From assembly GCA_964503595.1 (NCBI GenBank), contig CAZDAM010000064.1, positions 1-19,650 on the forward strand: 19,650 nucleotides of DNA, in the 5' to 3' direction. Source of the DNA: CAZDAM01 sp964503595 (GTDB lineage Bacteria > Muiribacteriota > UBA6191). Shown here one piece after another: positions 5,985 to 13,499 of the stretch. Under the pieces are notes generated by a model. It made no database searches, was not told the DNA's origin, and saw only the letters and a list, made by a program, of their open reading frames with translations. How positions within the stretch are numbered: the first letter of the stretch is position 1; every line of letters starts with the position of its first letter. Position numbers and translations under genes: made by a program.

Positions 5985-7526
5985 AAGCTGCTTCTTTCTT
6001 TGTTCCTGAATTGCCTCCGCCAGTCTGGAGAGAGGAATACGCGCCGTCGTGAGCGACTTTTTCCGAGGCCGGGAAGACGGGCGCCTGCTGGCATGCTTCC
6101 TAAGAACCCTGCCAGCTTCTTCCCGGTGACTGTCGTCCTTTCTCAGTCCATAGAGCTTCTTGGCCGCTGCCTTACGCGCCGGAGCCTCCTCAACAATCGG
6201 CATCGGATAGGAACCCATCCATTCGGGTTTCAGCCAGGGGGTATGAAGACAGTTTTCCGGCATATCCGAAAGCTCGGGTATCCACTGGCGGATGAATTCA
6301 CCATTCGGATCATGCTCGATTCCCTGCTTGATCGGATTATAAATCCGAATGCTGTTGATCCCGGTTGTTCCGGACTGCATCTGGGCCTGGGAAAAATGGA
6401 TTCCGGGCTCATAATCCGTGAAAAGGCGGGCCAGATGAAGAGCGGGCTCTCTCCAGTGAAGCCATAGATGATAGCTGACAAAACTCATCAGCATGGCCCT
6501 CATCCGAAAATTGATCCAGCCTGTTGCCTTCAGACAGCGCATACAGGCATCGATCATCGGATATCCGGTGAGACCCTCTTTCCAGGCCAGAAAATAGTCG
6601 GAATTCCAGTCTGAGTCCCTTAACCCGTCATAGGCCGAATGCATATTGTGAAACTCAATATCAGGCTCATCTTCAAGTTTCTGGATGAAATGACAATGCC
6701 ATCGCAGGCGGGACAGGAACGAACGCATCGCCGATGGCCATCTGCCCTTTTTCGCTCCATCGCCACACCAGGCAGCCTTTCTGCGGTTTTCTGCGGCCTG
6801 AAAAACCTCTCTTACCGAAATCACTCCAAAAGCCAGGTACGGAGAAAGACGCGAGCAGGATTCGAAAGCCGAAACCGGCGAGGACATTTCCCTTGTATAG
6901 TTTTCTCCCCTCTGCCAGAGAAAACCCCTGAGCAGGGACAGGGCTTCCGCCCTTCCACCCTTCTGCCTCAGAAAACATCCGTCCGGTTCAAGTCCCAGGG
7001 CTTCCGGACCGGGAAGAAACTCTGAATCCCCCATGACACCACTGAGTTCTGAAGGCATCAGAAGAGGAGTCTGGTTCATGTATGCATACCATTTTGCCGC
7101 CCACCCATCACGATCCTTAAGACGCCGAAAGACTCCGTACTGAAGGGGCTCCTTCCATTCAATGCCAGCTTCTTTCAGAAAGACCTTGACCCTTTTATCC
7201 CGCTCATAGGTCCAGGCATTCCAGGTTTCCTGGTGGGACCAGACAGCGGTCACAGAATGTTTCTGGATCAGTTCTGCGAGAATTTCAACGGCATCTCCAA
7301 CCCTGAGGATCAGTTTCTGGCCAAGTGCCGCCAAATCCTGCTTCAGCTCATGGAGGCATTCTCCAAGAAACTCATACTGCCTGCGGCTCATATCCGGCTG
7401 GGACCACAACTCCGGCTCGAGAATATAAAGGGGCAGAATCCTCCCCTGGCGTGCCGCTGCAAAAAGCGCTGGATGATCCTGAATTCTCAAATCTCTTTTG
7501 AACCAGACAATCTGTACAGTCTTCAT
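5979..7526 (-). CDS. Cryptochrome/photolyase family flavoprotein (probable DNA photolyase)
   Basis: Flavin-dependent light-driven repair of UV pyrimidine dimers is the family role. The N-terminus KTVQIVWFKRDLRIQDHPAL is the start of the Rossmann antenna domain. The C-terminal FAD domain is clear: RLSPYLAFG, SRLRWHCHFIQKLE, WKEGLTGYPMIDACMRCL, GWINFRMRAMLMSFV, then IRIYNPIKQG and GEFIRQWIPEL. The segment that in classical CPD photolyases reads NNGGWQW is GIHFSQAQMQ here, so this belongs to a divergent subclass and the usual third Trp of the electron chain is not at that site. The last 60 residues are Lys/Arg-rich (RRPSSRPRKKS), possibly DNA-binding. The open frame extends to 7604, but homology begins at the ATG at 7526 (516 aa); neither this nor the ATG at 7535 has a good ribosome site. 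Confidence 0.9.
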   Translation of the reverse strand: MKTVQIVWFKRDLRIQDHPALFAAARQGRILPLYILEPELWSQPDMSRRQYEFLGECLHELKQDLAALGQKLILRVGDAVEILAELIQKHSVTAVWSHQETWNAWTYERDKRVKVFLKEAGIEWKEPLQYGVFRRLKDRDGWAAKWYAYMNQTPLLMPSELSGVMGDSEFLPGPEALGLEPDGCFLRQKGGRAEALSLLRGFLWQRGENYTREMSSPVSAFESCSRLSPYLAFGVISVREVFQAAENRRKAAWCGDGAKKGRWPSAMRSFLSRLRWHCHFIQKLEDEPDIEFHNMHSAYDGLRDSDWNSDYFLAWKEGLTGYPMIDACMRCLKATGWINFRMRAMLMSFVSYHLWLHWREPALHLARLFTDYEPGIHFSQAQMQSGTTGINSIRIYNPIKQGIEHDPNGEFIRQWIPELSDMPENCLHTPWLKPEWMGSYPMPIVEEAPARKAAAKKLYGLRKDDSHREEAGRVLRKHASRRPSSRPRKKSLTTARIPLSRLAEAIQEQRKKQLS

Positions 7527-7542
7527 AAAAATCATGATTTCA

Positions 7543-7620
7543 GGAAAAGCACTGACTTCGCATCTGGTGTACCGATTTGTAATCCTGCGGTAATCTGTAA
7601 GCATGACTCAGTGCTTTCCC
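7543..7620. repeat. 13-base inverted repeat flanking the photolyase/esterase divergent region
   Basis: The left arm GGAAAAGCACTGA (7543-7555) and the right arm TCAGTGCTTTCCC (7608-7620) are inverted copies matching at 12 of 13 bases, separated by 52 bases. The left arm lies 17-29 bases upstream of the photolyase start; the right arm overlaps the first codons of the esterase. This arrangement suits paired operator sites for a looping regulator of both genes, or the terminal repeats of a tiny decayed element. No clear promoter hexamers are visible between the arms. Confidence 0.5.
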
Positions 7621-8631
7621 CATTTTCTTCTTTTTCTTCTCTTCCTGTGTTCCAGCCATTCTGCTCCCTCCCTGCGGGAAAGGCTGGCGGGATTTTTGAA
7701 CCGTTCAGGACAGGATTTCCCGGTTGCCGAAGGGACTCTGAATACTCCAGGAACCTACCGGTTCGAGGTAAAACATCAAGGAAAAACCCGACCCTATCTC
7801 CTGCATCTTCCCAAGGGCTGGCAACAAGACCGGAAGCTTCCCGTTATCCTTGCTCTTCACGGTGGAGGAGGACATATGGAATACATGGCCAGAGATGAGC
7901 TTTATGGCCTGATTTCCAAATCGGACGAGTCCGGGTTTGCTGTCGTTTTCCCGAATGGTTTCAGCCGCTTTCCCGGAGGAAAACTGGCTACCTGGAATGC
8001 TGGAAAATGCTGTGGTGGAAGCCGTGATGAAAATTCGGATGATGTCGGCTATATCCGAAGAATCCTCAAAGATCTCCCCCGGCATTTCACTGTGGACTCA
8101 TCCCGAATCTTTGCCATTGGCATGTCCAACGGCGGCATGATGTCCTATCGCCTGGCCTGCGAAATGTCTGGTGTTTTCAAAGGGATTGCCAGTGTCACGG
8201 GAACCGATAACACCCTGGTCTGCAAACCGCAGACTCCAGTATCCATTCTGCATATTCATGCCAAGAATGACGATCATGTTCTGTTTGAGGGTGGGATGGG
8301 TGATGCTGTTCGAAATCCTGCCAAAGTCAACGATTTCACCTCTGTGCCCCAGACTGTTTCGATGTGGCTTGAGCACAACCAGTGCACTCCGGAATCAAGA
8401 CGGGTCCTTCAGAATAAAGGCGCCTACTGCGATGTCCATGAAACCTGCCAGAACCAGAGCAGGGTAAAACTTTGCGTCACAAAAGAAGGCGGCCATTCCT
8501 GGCCAGGTGGGTTCAAACCCGCCGGCAGATCTTCTGAATCTACATCAAAGGCTCTTCATGCCAATGATGTCATCTGGGATTTTTTCCAAAGCCTTCCCCA
8601 GGCGAAAACCCAGCCAATTCCTGAGCGCTGA
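7603..8631 (+). CDS. Secreted PHB depolymerase/feruloyl esterase-family hydrolase (LpqC-like)
   Basis: This exported alpha/beta hydrolase of the poly(3-hydroxybutyrate) depolymerase / feruloyl esterase family (COG3509-like) has as probable activity hydrolysis of an ester polymer or aryl ester outside the cytoplasm. Residues 1-21 form a signal peptide (PHFLLFLLFLCSSHSA). The oxyanion region is LALHGGGG (83-90) and the nucleophile elbow GMSNG has S175. The acid is likely D223 or D224 in HAKNDDHV and the catalytic His is H298 in GGHSWPG. CCGGS (136-140) and paired cysteines near 261, 276, 282 and 291 suggest disulfides. The start is ATG at 7603; the ribosome site is weak. The 3' end overlaps the FAD oxidoreductase gene antisense by 62 bases. 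No substrate-binding or linker domain is present. Confidence 0.88.
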   Translation: MTQCFPHFLLFLLFLCSSHSAPSLRERLAGFLNRSGQDFPVAEGTLNTPGTYRFEVKHQGKTRPYLLHLPKGWQQDRKLPVILALHGGGGHMEYMARDELYGLISKSDESGFAVVFPNGFSRFPGGKLATWNAGKCCGGSRDENSDDVGYIRRILKDLPRHFTVDSSRIFAIGMSNGGMMSYRLACEMSGVFKGIASVTGTDNTLVCKPQTPVSILHIHAKNDDHVLFEGGMGDAVRNPAKVNDFTSVPQTVSMWLEHNQCTPESRRVLQNKGAYCDVHETCQNQSRVKLCVTKEGGHSWPGGFKPAGRSSESTSKALHANDVIWDFFQSLPQAKTQPIPER

Positions 8632-9739
8632 GCCTGAAAAACTGCCGGGGAGTGTAGACCTGTCCGATAAGGCCCAGCAGATGGGTGAGCAGGTTCGGCC
8701 TCAATGTCAGAAGTTTTCCTGCATACTGATGAAGAGCTGGAAAATGGACCAGAGCATCAAAAGCAGGCTTCAGCAGGAATTTGGGCCGGATCAGCTTTTG
8801 GTGCTTCCTGGCATAGCTCGCTGAAAGCTGATGCAATGAAACATTCTTCCGGATCAGATCCATCAGAAGAAACGCGTTTCGGAAGGCCATTGTCATTCCT
8901 TCCCCGGTAATCGGATCGGCAAAACCAGCCGCATCTCCCATCAGACAGCCCTGAGGAAAATCGACTTTGCGGGGGCGGTGGGTGATCGGTGATGTCGTCT
9001 TGACCTCCGAATCCAGAAACTCAAACCTGGAATCTTCACCAGCTTCCTTCAGAAGAGATCGGAGCAATTGGGCCGGACGGGATGTCCTGAGCAGGCGAGA
9101 GGGAACGACAACACTTAAATTGGCCTCGGTCGCAGAGTTGGGATCCATTCCCAGATAGCAGCTATCTGAGAGAAGATGCATTTCCCCCATGCGACGGGAC
9201 TCTGACGTTTGAGCAATCACTCCCACAGCCGTCCTTGAAGTATCCGGTTTTTTCATCAGTCCCAGCTTCTGGGCAACCCTGCTTTTCCTGCCATCTGCTC
9301 CAATCAGAAAATCCGCCTGAATGGTTCTTTTGCAGGTTTTCACGATATGTCTGCCTGCATGAAACATGGAATCCTGGAAGGATTCGCCCAGTGAAATCTC
9401 TGCTCCCGCCTCAAGAGCAAGCCTGTAAAGCCTGCTTTCCAGTTGCCCGCGAATCACGGAAAGGCCGGTTGCATTCAGGGGAAAATCTGCCTGAAGATCA
9501 AACCCGGATGCGCAGATTCTCATGCCCTCAATGGCTTCAAAGCCCTGAGAAACTCCCGGAAGAGTCTTCAGAAGATCCTTGCCGGTTGGACTCAGGTATT
9601 CACCACAAAGCTGACGCTTGAACTCCTTCTCCCTGCTGATCAGCTCGACCACATAGCCATCACGAGCCAGAAGATAAGCCAGAGTCAGCCCGGCCGGGCC
9701 TGCCCCTACAATCAGAAAGCGGGCCTGTTTCATTTCCAT
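8570..9739 (-). CDS. FAD-dependent oxidoreductase/hydroxylase of the type III PKS operon
   Basis: This flavoprotein is of the p-hydroxybenzoate hydroxylase / geranylgeranyl reductase-like group. The FAD-binding GxGxxG is at 12-17 (GAGPAG), the second FAD/NADPH DG motif is LIGADGRKSRV (145-155) and the GD motif GDAAGFADPITGEGM is at 268-282. A Cys motif, RQLCGEYLSP (42-51), resembles the CGxxLSP element of reductases acting on hydrophobic chains. The C-terminal 100 residues are basic and leucine-rich. It is last in the four-gene operon; the polyketide synthase stop overlaps it, forming ATGA with the second Met codon (9731-9733), so either ATG (9739 or 9733) may be used. Inference: it oxidises or reduces the polyketide made by the neighbouring enzyme, for example hydroxylating an alkylresorcinol-like ring toward a quinone. 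Confidence 0.88.
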   Translation of the reverse strand: MEMKQARFLIVGAGPAGLTLAYLLARDGYVVELISREKEFKRQLCGEYLSPTGKDLLKTLPGVSQGFEAIEGMRICASGFDLQADFPLNATGLSVIRGQLESRLYRLALEAGAEISLGESFQDSMFHAGRHIVKTCKRTIQADFLIGADGRKSRVAQKLGLMKKPDTSRTAVGVIAQTSESRRMGEMHLLSDSCYLGMDPNSATEANLSVVVPSRLLRTSRPAQLLRSLLKEAGEDSRFEFLDSEVKTTSPITHRPRKVDFPQGCLMGDAAGFADPITGEGMTMAFRNAFLLMDLIRKNVSLHQLSASYARKHQKLIRPKFLLKPAFDALVHFPALHQYAGKLLTLRPNLLTHLLGLIGQVYTPRQFFRLSAQELAGFSPGEGFGKNPR

Positions 9740-10758
9740 GCAAGCCTGAGCCCTTCCACACTCAACCCTGGACCAAAGGCAAGTGCCATTCCATAAGGCT
9801 TCAGTTCCTTCTGCTGCAACAACTCCTCAAGCACGAAGAGGACAGTGGCCGAAGACATGTTCCCATAACGGTTCAGAATCTTTCGGGAGGGATCTAGAGC
9901 ATCGCTGGGAAGCTTCATGCCCTCTTCCACCGCATCGAGAATCGATGGTCCTCCCGGATGAACCGCCCAGAACAACTCCTCAGGGGATGCCAGATCTGAG
10001 AGAGCAGCCGGCAGGGCCTCCCTTAGAATTGCGGGTACGCGTGGAGACATATGCATGGAAAAACCATCATTTCCGACCTTCCAGTGCATGTGCTCCCTTG
10101 TTCCGGGTACTCTTCGAGAAAGCCATCCCTCAATGCCAAGACCCTCATCGGCCTCGCTCAGAAAGGCCGCTGCCGCTCCATCCGCAAACAGAATGGAAGG
10201 AACCGGCAAAGTGTTGAAGCGGGGAGATGGAAGATGCAGACTGCAAAGCTCCACACTCACGAACAGCACTTTCCTGGAAGGCTCGGCCAGGATTGCCCGA
10301 GCAGCTTCCCGAAGGCCGGTGATTCCTGCATAGCAGCCCATAAAACCAATATGAAGACGTTCCACATCTTCGCCAAGATTCAGCACCTCTGCCAGAATCT
10401 CGGAAACACCGGGTGCCTCAAAACCTGTGCAGGATGCCGTAATCAATAAATCCGGTTTTTCTGAAATGCCGTGAAGGGCTTTCTTCGCAGCTTCCAAAGC
10501 CAAAGCCGGAGCTTCTTTGGCATAGATTTCCATGCGTTCCCTGGTGCTCGGAAACGCATTCCAGAAAGAATAGAATCCTCCTGGGGCAAATGGAGCTTTC
10601 AGAACCGAATAGCGATGTTCAATCGAAGATTTGTTCACCAGGGTTCGAAGGATCCGGGCTTCCTTCTCCGGATACAGGGTCCCCAGAGCCTCCAGAAAAT
10701 CACTCTGTGCATCATAGGCTGGAACAGCAGTTCCTACCTTATGAATAACCGGCTTCAT
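9730..10758 (-). CDS. Type III polyketide synthase (chalcone/stilbene synthase-like)
   Basis: This homodimeric thiolase-fold enzyme extends an acyl-CoA starter with malonyl-CoA and cyclises the product to pyrones, resorcinols or similar rings. All three catalytic residues are visible: C142 in FMGCYAG, H267 in WAVHPGGPSILD and N300 in YGNMSSATVLFVLEE. The C-terminal GPGLSVEGLRL loop is also typical. At 342 residues it is slightly short but complete. GGGGGGTGAGGA precedes the ATG and overlaps the YceI gene end; the starts and stops overlap as ATGA (10755-10758). The bacterial members best known make alkylresorcinols and alkylpyrones from fatty starters, which would fit the hydrophobic-ligand YceI neighbour. 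Starter and product cannot be read from the sequence. Confidence 0.95.
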   Translation of the reverse strand: MKPVIHKVGTAVPAYDAQSDFLEALGTLYPEKEARILRTLVNKSSIEHRYSVLKAPFAPGGFYSFWNAFPSTRERMEIYAKEAPALALEAAKKALHGISEKPDLLITASCTGFEAPGVSEILAEVLNLGEDVERLHIGFMGCYAGITGLREAARAILAEPSRKVLFVSVELCSLHLPSPRFNTLPVPSILFADGAAAAFLSEADEGLGIEGWLSRRVPGTREHMHWKVGNDGFSMHMSPRVPAILREALPAALSDLASPEELFWAVHPGGPSILDAVEEGMKLPSDALDPSRKILNRYGNMSSATVLFVLEELLQQKELKPYGMALAFGPGLSVEGLRLAWK

Positions 10759-11360
10759 TCCTCACCCCCCATCTGTTGGTTCAGCTTCATTTTCAGCTGC
10801 TCCAGCCGAGAGGTTTTCAAAAGAAAATGAGTCGTCAGATTGACCGTATCCTTGACCCGGACCATCCCGAACATCGCCGTTGGTGCTTTGAGTTCCATCT
10901 CCTTGAGGGAAACCTCAAAATTCAGATCAAAACTGATTTCCTCTTTGGCTTCTTTCCATTCCAAGACCTCTGCATGAATGGCATGGGTGACACCCCTGAT
11001 TTTCAGATCAAAATCAATTCCAGATTCTGAAGCATCTTTGAGCTTCTCAAGATCAAGACTGGTAAAACTGGCCACAATTTCGGGGAAATCCTGGCTCTGA
11101 AACATGGAGTACATATTGCGATCCCTGCCGGAATTTCCCGTCTGCATCTCCTTCACCGGCACATGGACTTCAAAAGAAGGAAGTTTTCCGTCTTCTGCAA
11201 TCAGATTCTGCTCTGACGAATCCACGCTGCCCTGAAAGTCATGCAGGTTGCTGTAGCCCTGAAAATCGGCCTTTACACCAAGGCTATAGGGAACAGATGC
11301 CGCCATGACACAGGTTGAAAGTGCAAAAGCAGCCAGTGCTTTAAAGGTCATTTTTTTCAT
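10755..11360 (-). CDS. YceI-family secreted lipid/polyisoprenoid-binding protein
   Basis: The family forms a lipocalin-like beta-barrel in the periplasm that holds long hydrophobic molecules; solved members contain polyisoprenoid or isoprenoid-quinone ligands. Here a signal peptide (residues 1-21, MKKMTFKALAAFALSTCVMA) is followed by the YceI pattern: a central M(Y)xMFQSQDFPEIVASFTSL block (84-103) and IRGVTHAIHAEVLEW (121-135), matching the family's F-P-x-I-x-F and G-x-T-x-x-V segments. It has 201 residues, normal length. GGAGG lies 6 bases before the ATG. It overlaps both neighbours by 4 bases, so it is clearly part of the polyketide operon. Inference: it carries or protects the operon's product or its precursor in the periplasm. 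Confidence 0.85.
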   Translation of the reverse strand: MKKMTFKALAAFALSTCVMAASVPYSLGVKADFQGYSNLHDFQGSVDSSEQNLIAEDGKLPSFEVHVPVKEMQTGNSGRDRNMYSMFQSQDFPEIVASFTSLDLEKLKDASESGIDFDLKIRGVTHAIHAEVLEWKEAKEEISFDLNFEVSLKEMELKAPTAMFGMVRVKDTVNLTTHFLLKTSRLEQLKMKLNQQMGGEE

Positions 11361-12766
11361 CTCGCCCCTCCAGGGAACAGATTTTTAATTCGGTTAAATT
11401 GAGGTAGAAAGCGCCAGAAAGGTTTGGAAACACCCACAAAATTCAAAAACTTCTGAGCAAGTTCAATCAGCAGGGAATGACCTTCTTCAGAAAGCATGAC
11501 CTGAGGATGCTGGCGCTGAAACTCATTCAGTCTGGTCCTGAGCCATTCAGGATCCAGTTCATGTGAAAAATGAAACTGCACTCCGCCAGATGTGGATTGA
11601 ATCGATGCCCTGGAAAGCAGATTCTCCACAAGCTGGGTATGAATTGGAGCACCAGGATAAATCCGGATACCCGAAGTGATATAGGAAGTATGATCCTTGG
11701 GAATTTCGCGGGCAATGAATGCAAGGGTTTCTTCCACCGTCTGGCGGGACTCCCCCACTCCACCCAATAAAAACACCCACATGGCCTGAAGCCCGGCCCG
11801 GTCCAGATTTTTGGCCGCCTGCCGCAAAGCCTGTACGGGATACCCCTTGGCATAGCTTTTCAGCATGGTCTCCGAAGCACTTTCTGCTGTCAGAATCACT
11901 GTTTTGAAACCAGCTCTGACCATTTTCTGCAAAAGTTCTTCGGGAAGATGCATGGGATTCAGCCCGGTTCCGACAAAATTCACTCTGAGATTGCGTCTTA
12001 GAATGGCATCCAGTACTGCATGGGCATGATGCACGGGAAGATTGAATGTGGAATCCACAAATTCAAAATCCTTCACTCCCCGCGACACGGCTTCCTGAAT
12101 TTCATCTGCAATCATTTCAGGATCAAGCAGGCGATACCGGGCACCTTCAATCCTGGCATAGGTACAGTATGTACACTTCAGGGGACAGCCTCTTTTTGTC
12201 TGAAGAGGGTAGCCCGCTTCAGAGTTCAGATAGGGTTTCAGATCAATATGCTCATAAAGCCGGGGAGCCGGTAACTCCACCGTATTTTCAACCCGAAACG
12301 GGCTGCCATTTTCGGACTGGAAAACCCTGGGGATTTCATCTGATGACTCAAGTGCCTTCAAGAAGGCCTCCATGGCGGCTTCCCCTTCTCCCAGAAGAAG
12401 ATGGTCCGCATCGCAAATCGAAAGAACCTTCATGGGATCCACCGTAGCCGCCGATCCTCCAATCAGGATCCTGACATGGTGCTGCTGACGGATTTCCCGC
12501 ACCAGTCGGGCCGGAAGTTCCAGATAACTTTCATAGGCATTCAGGTCCGAGTTATCCAGATTCCTGACTCCAAGCCCAATCAGTTCTGGCCCGAACGCCT
12601 TCAAATCTCTTAGAAGGTTTTTCTCCTCGGAAGGACTGAAAGGAGTTTCAAAAACTTCCACCTCATGCTGGTTTTTCTGAAGCCAGCTGGCGACAAAGGC
12701 CAGCCCCAATGGAGCGACCCGGTAGGGTCTGGTGGTTGAATTGGCATGAATCAGTGCAATTTTCAT
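11357..12766 (-). CDS. B12-binding-domain radical SAM enzyme
   Basis: This class B-type radical SAM protein has an N-terminal cobalamin-binding Rossmann domain (about residues 1-145: IALIHANS ... PLGLAFVASWLQ ... ILIGGSAATVDP ... LLLGEGE) and a radical SAM barrel with the [4Fe-4S] ligands in RGCPLKCTYCTY (C194, C198, C201 from the ATG at 12766). The DxHxxG base-off B12 motif is not evident, as in many members. The tail of about 80 residues after the barrel ends basic and aromatic (KPFWRFLPQFNRIKNLF). Members methylate unactivated carbons or rearrange rings. The open frame begins at 12790, but family homology begins at the ATG at 12766. It is first in the operon and overlaps the YceI gene by ATGA. 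Its reaction here is unknown; methylation of the polyketide or its starter is a reasonable inference. Confidence 0.9.
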   Translation of the reverse strand: MKIALIHANSTTRPYRVAPLGLAFVASWLQKNQHEVEVFETPFSPSEEKNLLRDLKAFGPELIGLGVRNLDNSDLNAYESYLELPARLVREIRQQHHVRILIGGSAATVDPMKVLSICDADHLLLGEGEAAMEAFLKALESSDEIPRVFQSENGSPFRVENTVELPAPRLYEHIDLKPYLNSEAGYPLQTKRGCPLKCTYCTYARIEGARYRLLDPEMIADEIQEAVSRGVKDFEFVDSTFNLPVHHAHAVLDAILRRNLRVNFVGTGLNPMHLPEELLQKMVRAGFKTVILTAESASETMLKSYAKGYPVQALRQAAKNLDRAGLQAMWVFLLGGVGESRQTVEETLAFIAREIPKDHTSYITSGIRIYPGAPIHTQLVENLLSRASIQSTSGGVQFHFSHELDPEWLRTRLNEFQRQHPQVMLSEEGHSLLIELAQKFLNFVGVSKPFWRFLPQFNRIKNLFPGGAR

Positions 12767-12818
12767 GCTTCCAGCATAGAGAGGAAACATGAATGCAAAA
12801 TGAAGAACTCAGAATTTT

Positions 12819-13496
12819 TCAGGAAACAGGATCGGAAAGGCGGTACCCGGCCCCCCGAATTGTCTGAATCAGGCGGGCTTCTCCACCTTTTTCCAGCTTT
12901 CTGCGAAGCTGGGCAACATATACATCCAGAATATTGGACTCCGGTTCCTCATCAATTCCATAGAGGTGATCCATGAGTTTCTGCCTGCTCAGAATTTCTC
13001 CGGCATGCAGGGCCATGAACTCAAGCAGGCGATATTCCCGATCGGTCAGACCGAGCTCTCTTGGCCCCCTTCTGGCCTGATGTCCCTTGAGATCCAGAAC
13101 CAGATCATGAATCTGCAATTCAGATTGGGACTGACGGTTACTTCTTCGGATCAGGGCCAGAAGTCTGGCGCTGAGCTCTTCCATGGCAAATGGTTTGGGA
13201 AGATAATCATCCGCCCCAAGGTCCAGACCTTTGACACGGTTATGAATCTCTCCGAGCGTTGTGAGCATCAGGACAGGAAGCTCAGAACCTGATTTTCTCA
13301 GTCTCTCCAGAAGGGTGAATCCATCAAAATCAGGCAGCTGAACATCCAGAATCATGGCATCAAAGGGAAATTCCCTGGCCATCCACAGGCCATCCTCGGC
13401 CCGTGCTGCTCTTTCTGCGGCATAACCCTGTTTTTTCAGTCCTTCCAGAAGACCCCGGGCAATATTGTCATCATCATCCACAACCAGAATGCGCAT
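12819..13496 (-). CDS. OmpR/PhoB-type response regulator
   Basis: This two-component response regulator has 225 residues. The receiver domain carries the acidic pocket D8/D9 (VVDDDDN), phospho-acceptor D51 (MILDVQLPD), T79/T80 and K101 (YLPKPF). The C-terminal winged helix is of the OmpR type: LTDREYRLLEFMALHAGEILSRQKLMDHLYG, SNILDVYVAQLRRKLE, and the final IQTIRGAGYRL. It starts 3 bases after the kinase stop codon (TAA AAC ATG), so the pair is co-translated. Phosphorylation by the adjacent kinase is expected to alter DNA binding. Likely targets are the porin operon itself and, because there is no terminator in the 52-base gap to the radical SAM gene, possibly the polyketide operon; both are inference. 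Confidence 0.95.
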   Translation of the reverse strand: MRILVVDDDDNIARGLLEGLKKQGYAAERAARAEDGLWMAREFPFDAMILDVQLPDFDGFTLLERLRKSGSELPVLMLTTLGEIHNRVKGLDLGADDYLPKPFAMEELSARLLALIRRSNRQSQSELQIHDLVLDLKGHQARRGPRELGLTDREYRLLEFMALHAGEILSRQKLMDHLYGIDEEPESNILDVYVAQLRRKLEKGGEARLIQTIRGAGYRLSDPVS

Positions 13497-13499
13497 GTT

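Noticed and set aside
7512..7519. CTGTACAG palindrome as an SOS (LexA) box for the photolyase
   Set aside because: It lies inside the coding start and lacks the spacing of a CTGT-N8-ACAG box; no other SOS-type site is near.
7527..7604. Upstream extension of the photolyase frame to the ATG at 7604
   Set aside because: The added 26 residues have no family resemblance and would overlap the esterase start; homology begins at KTVQIVWFKRDLR.
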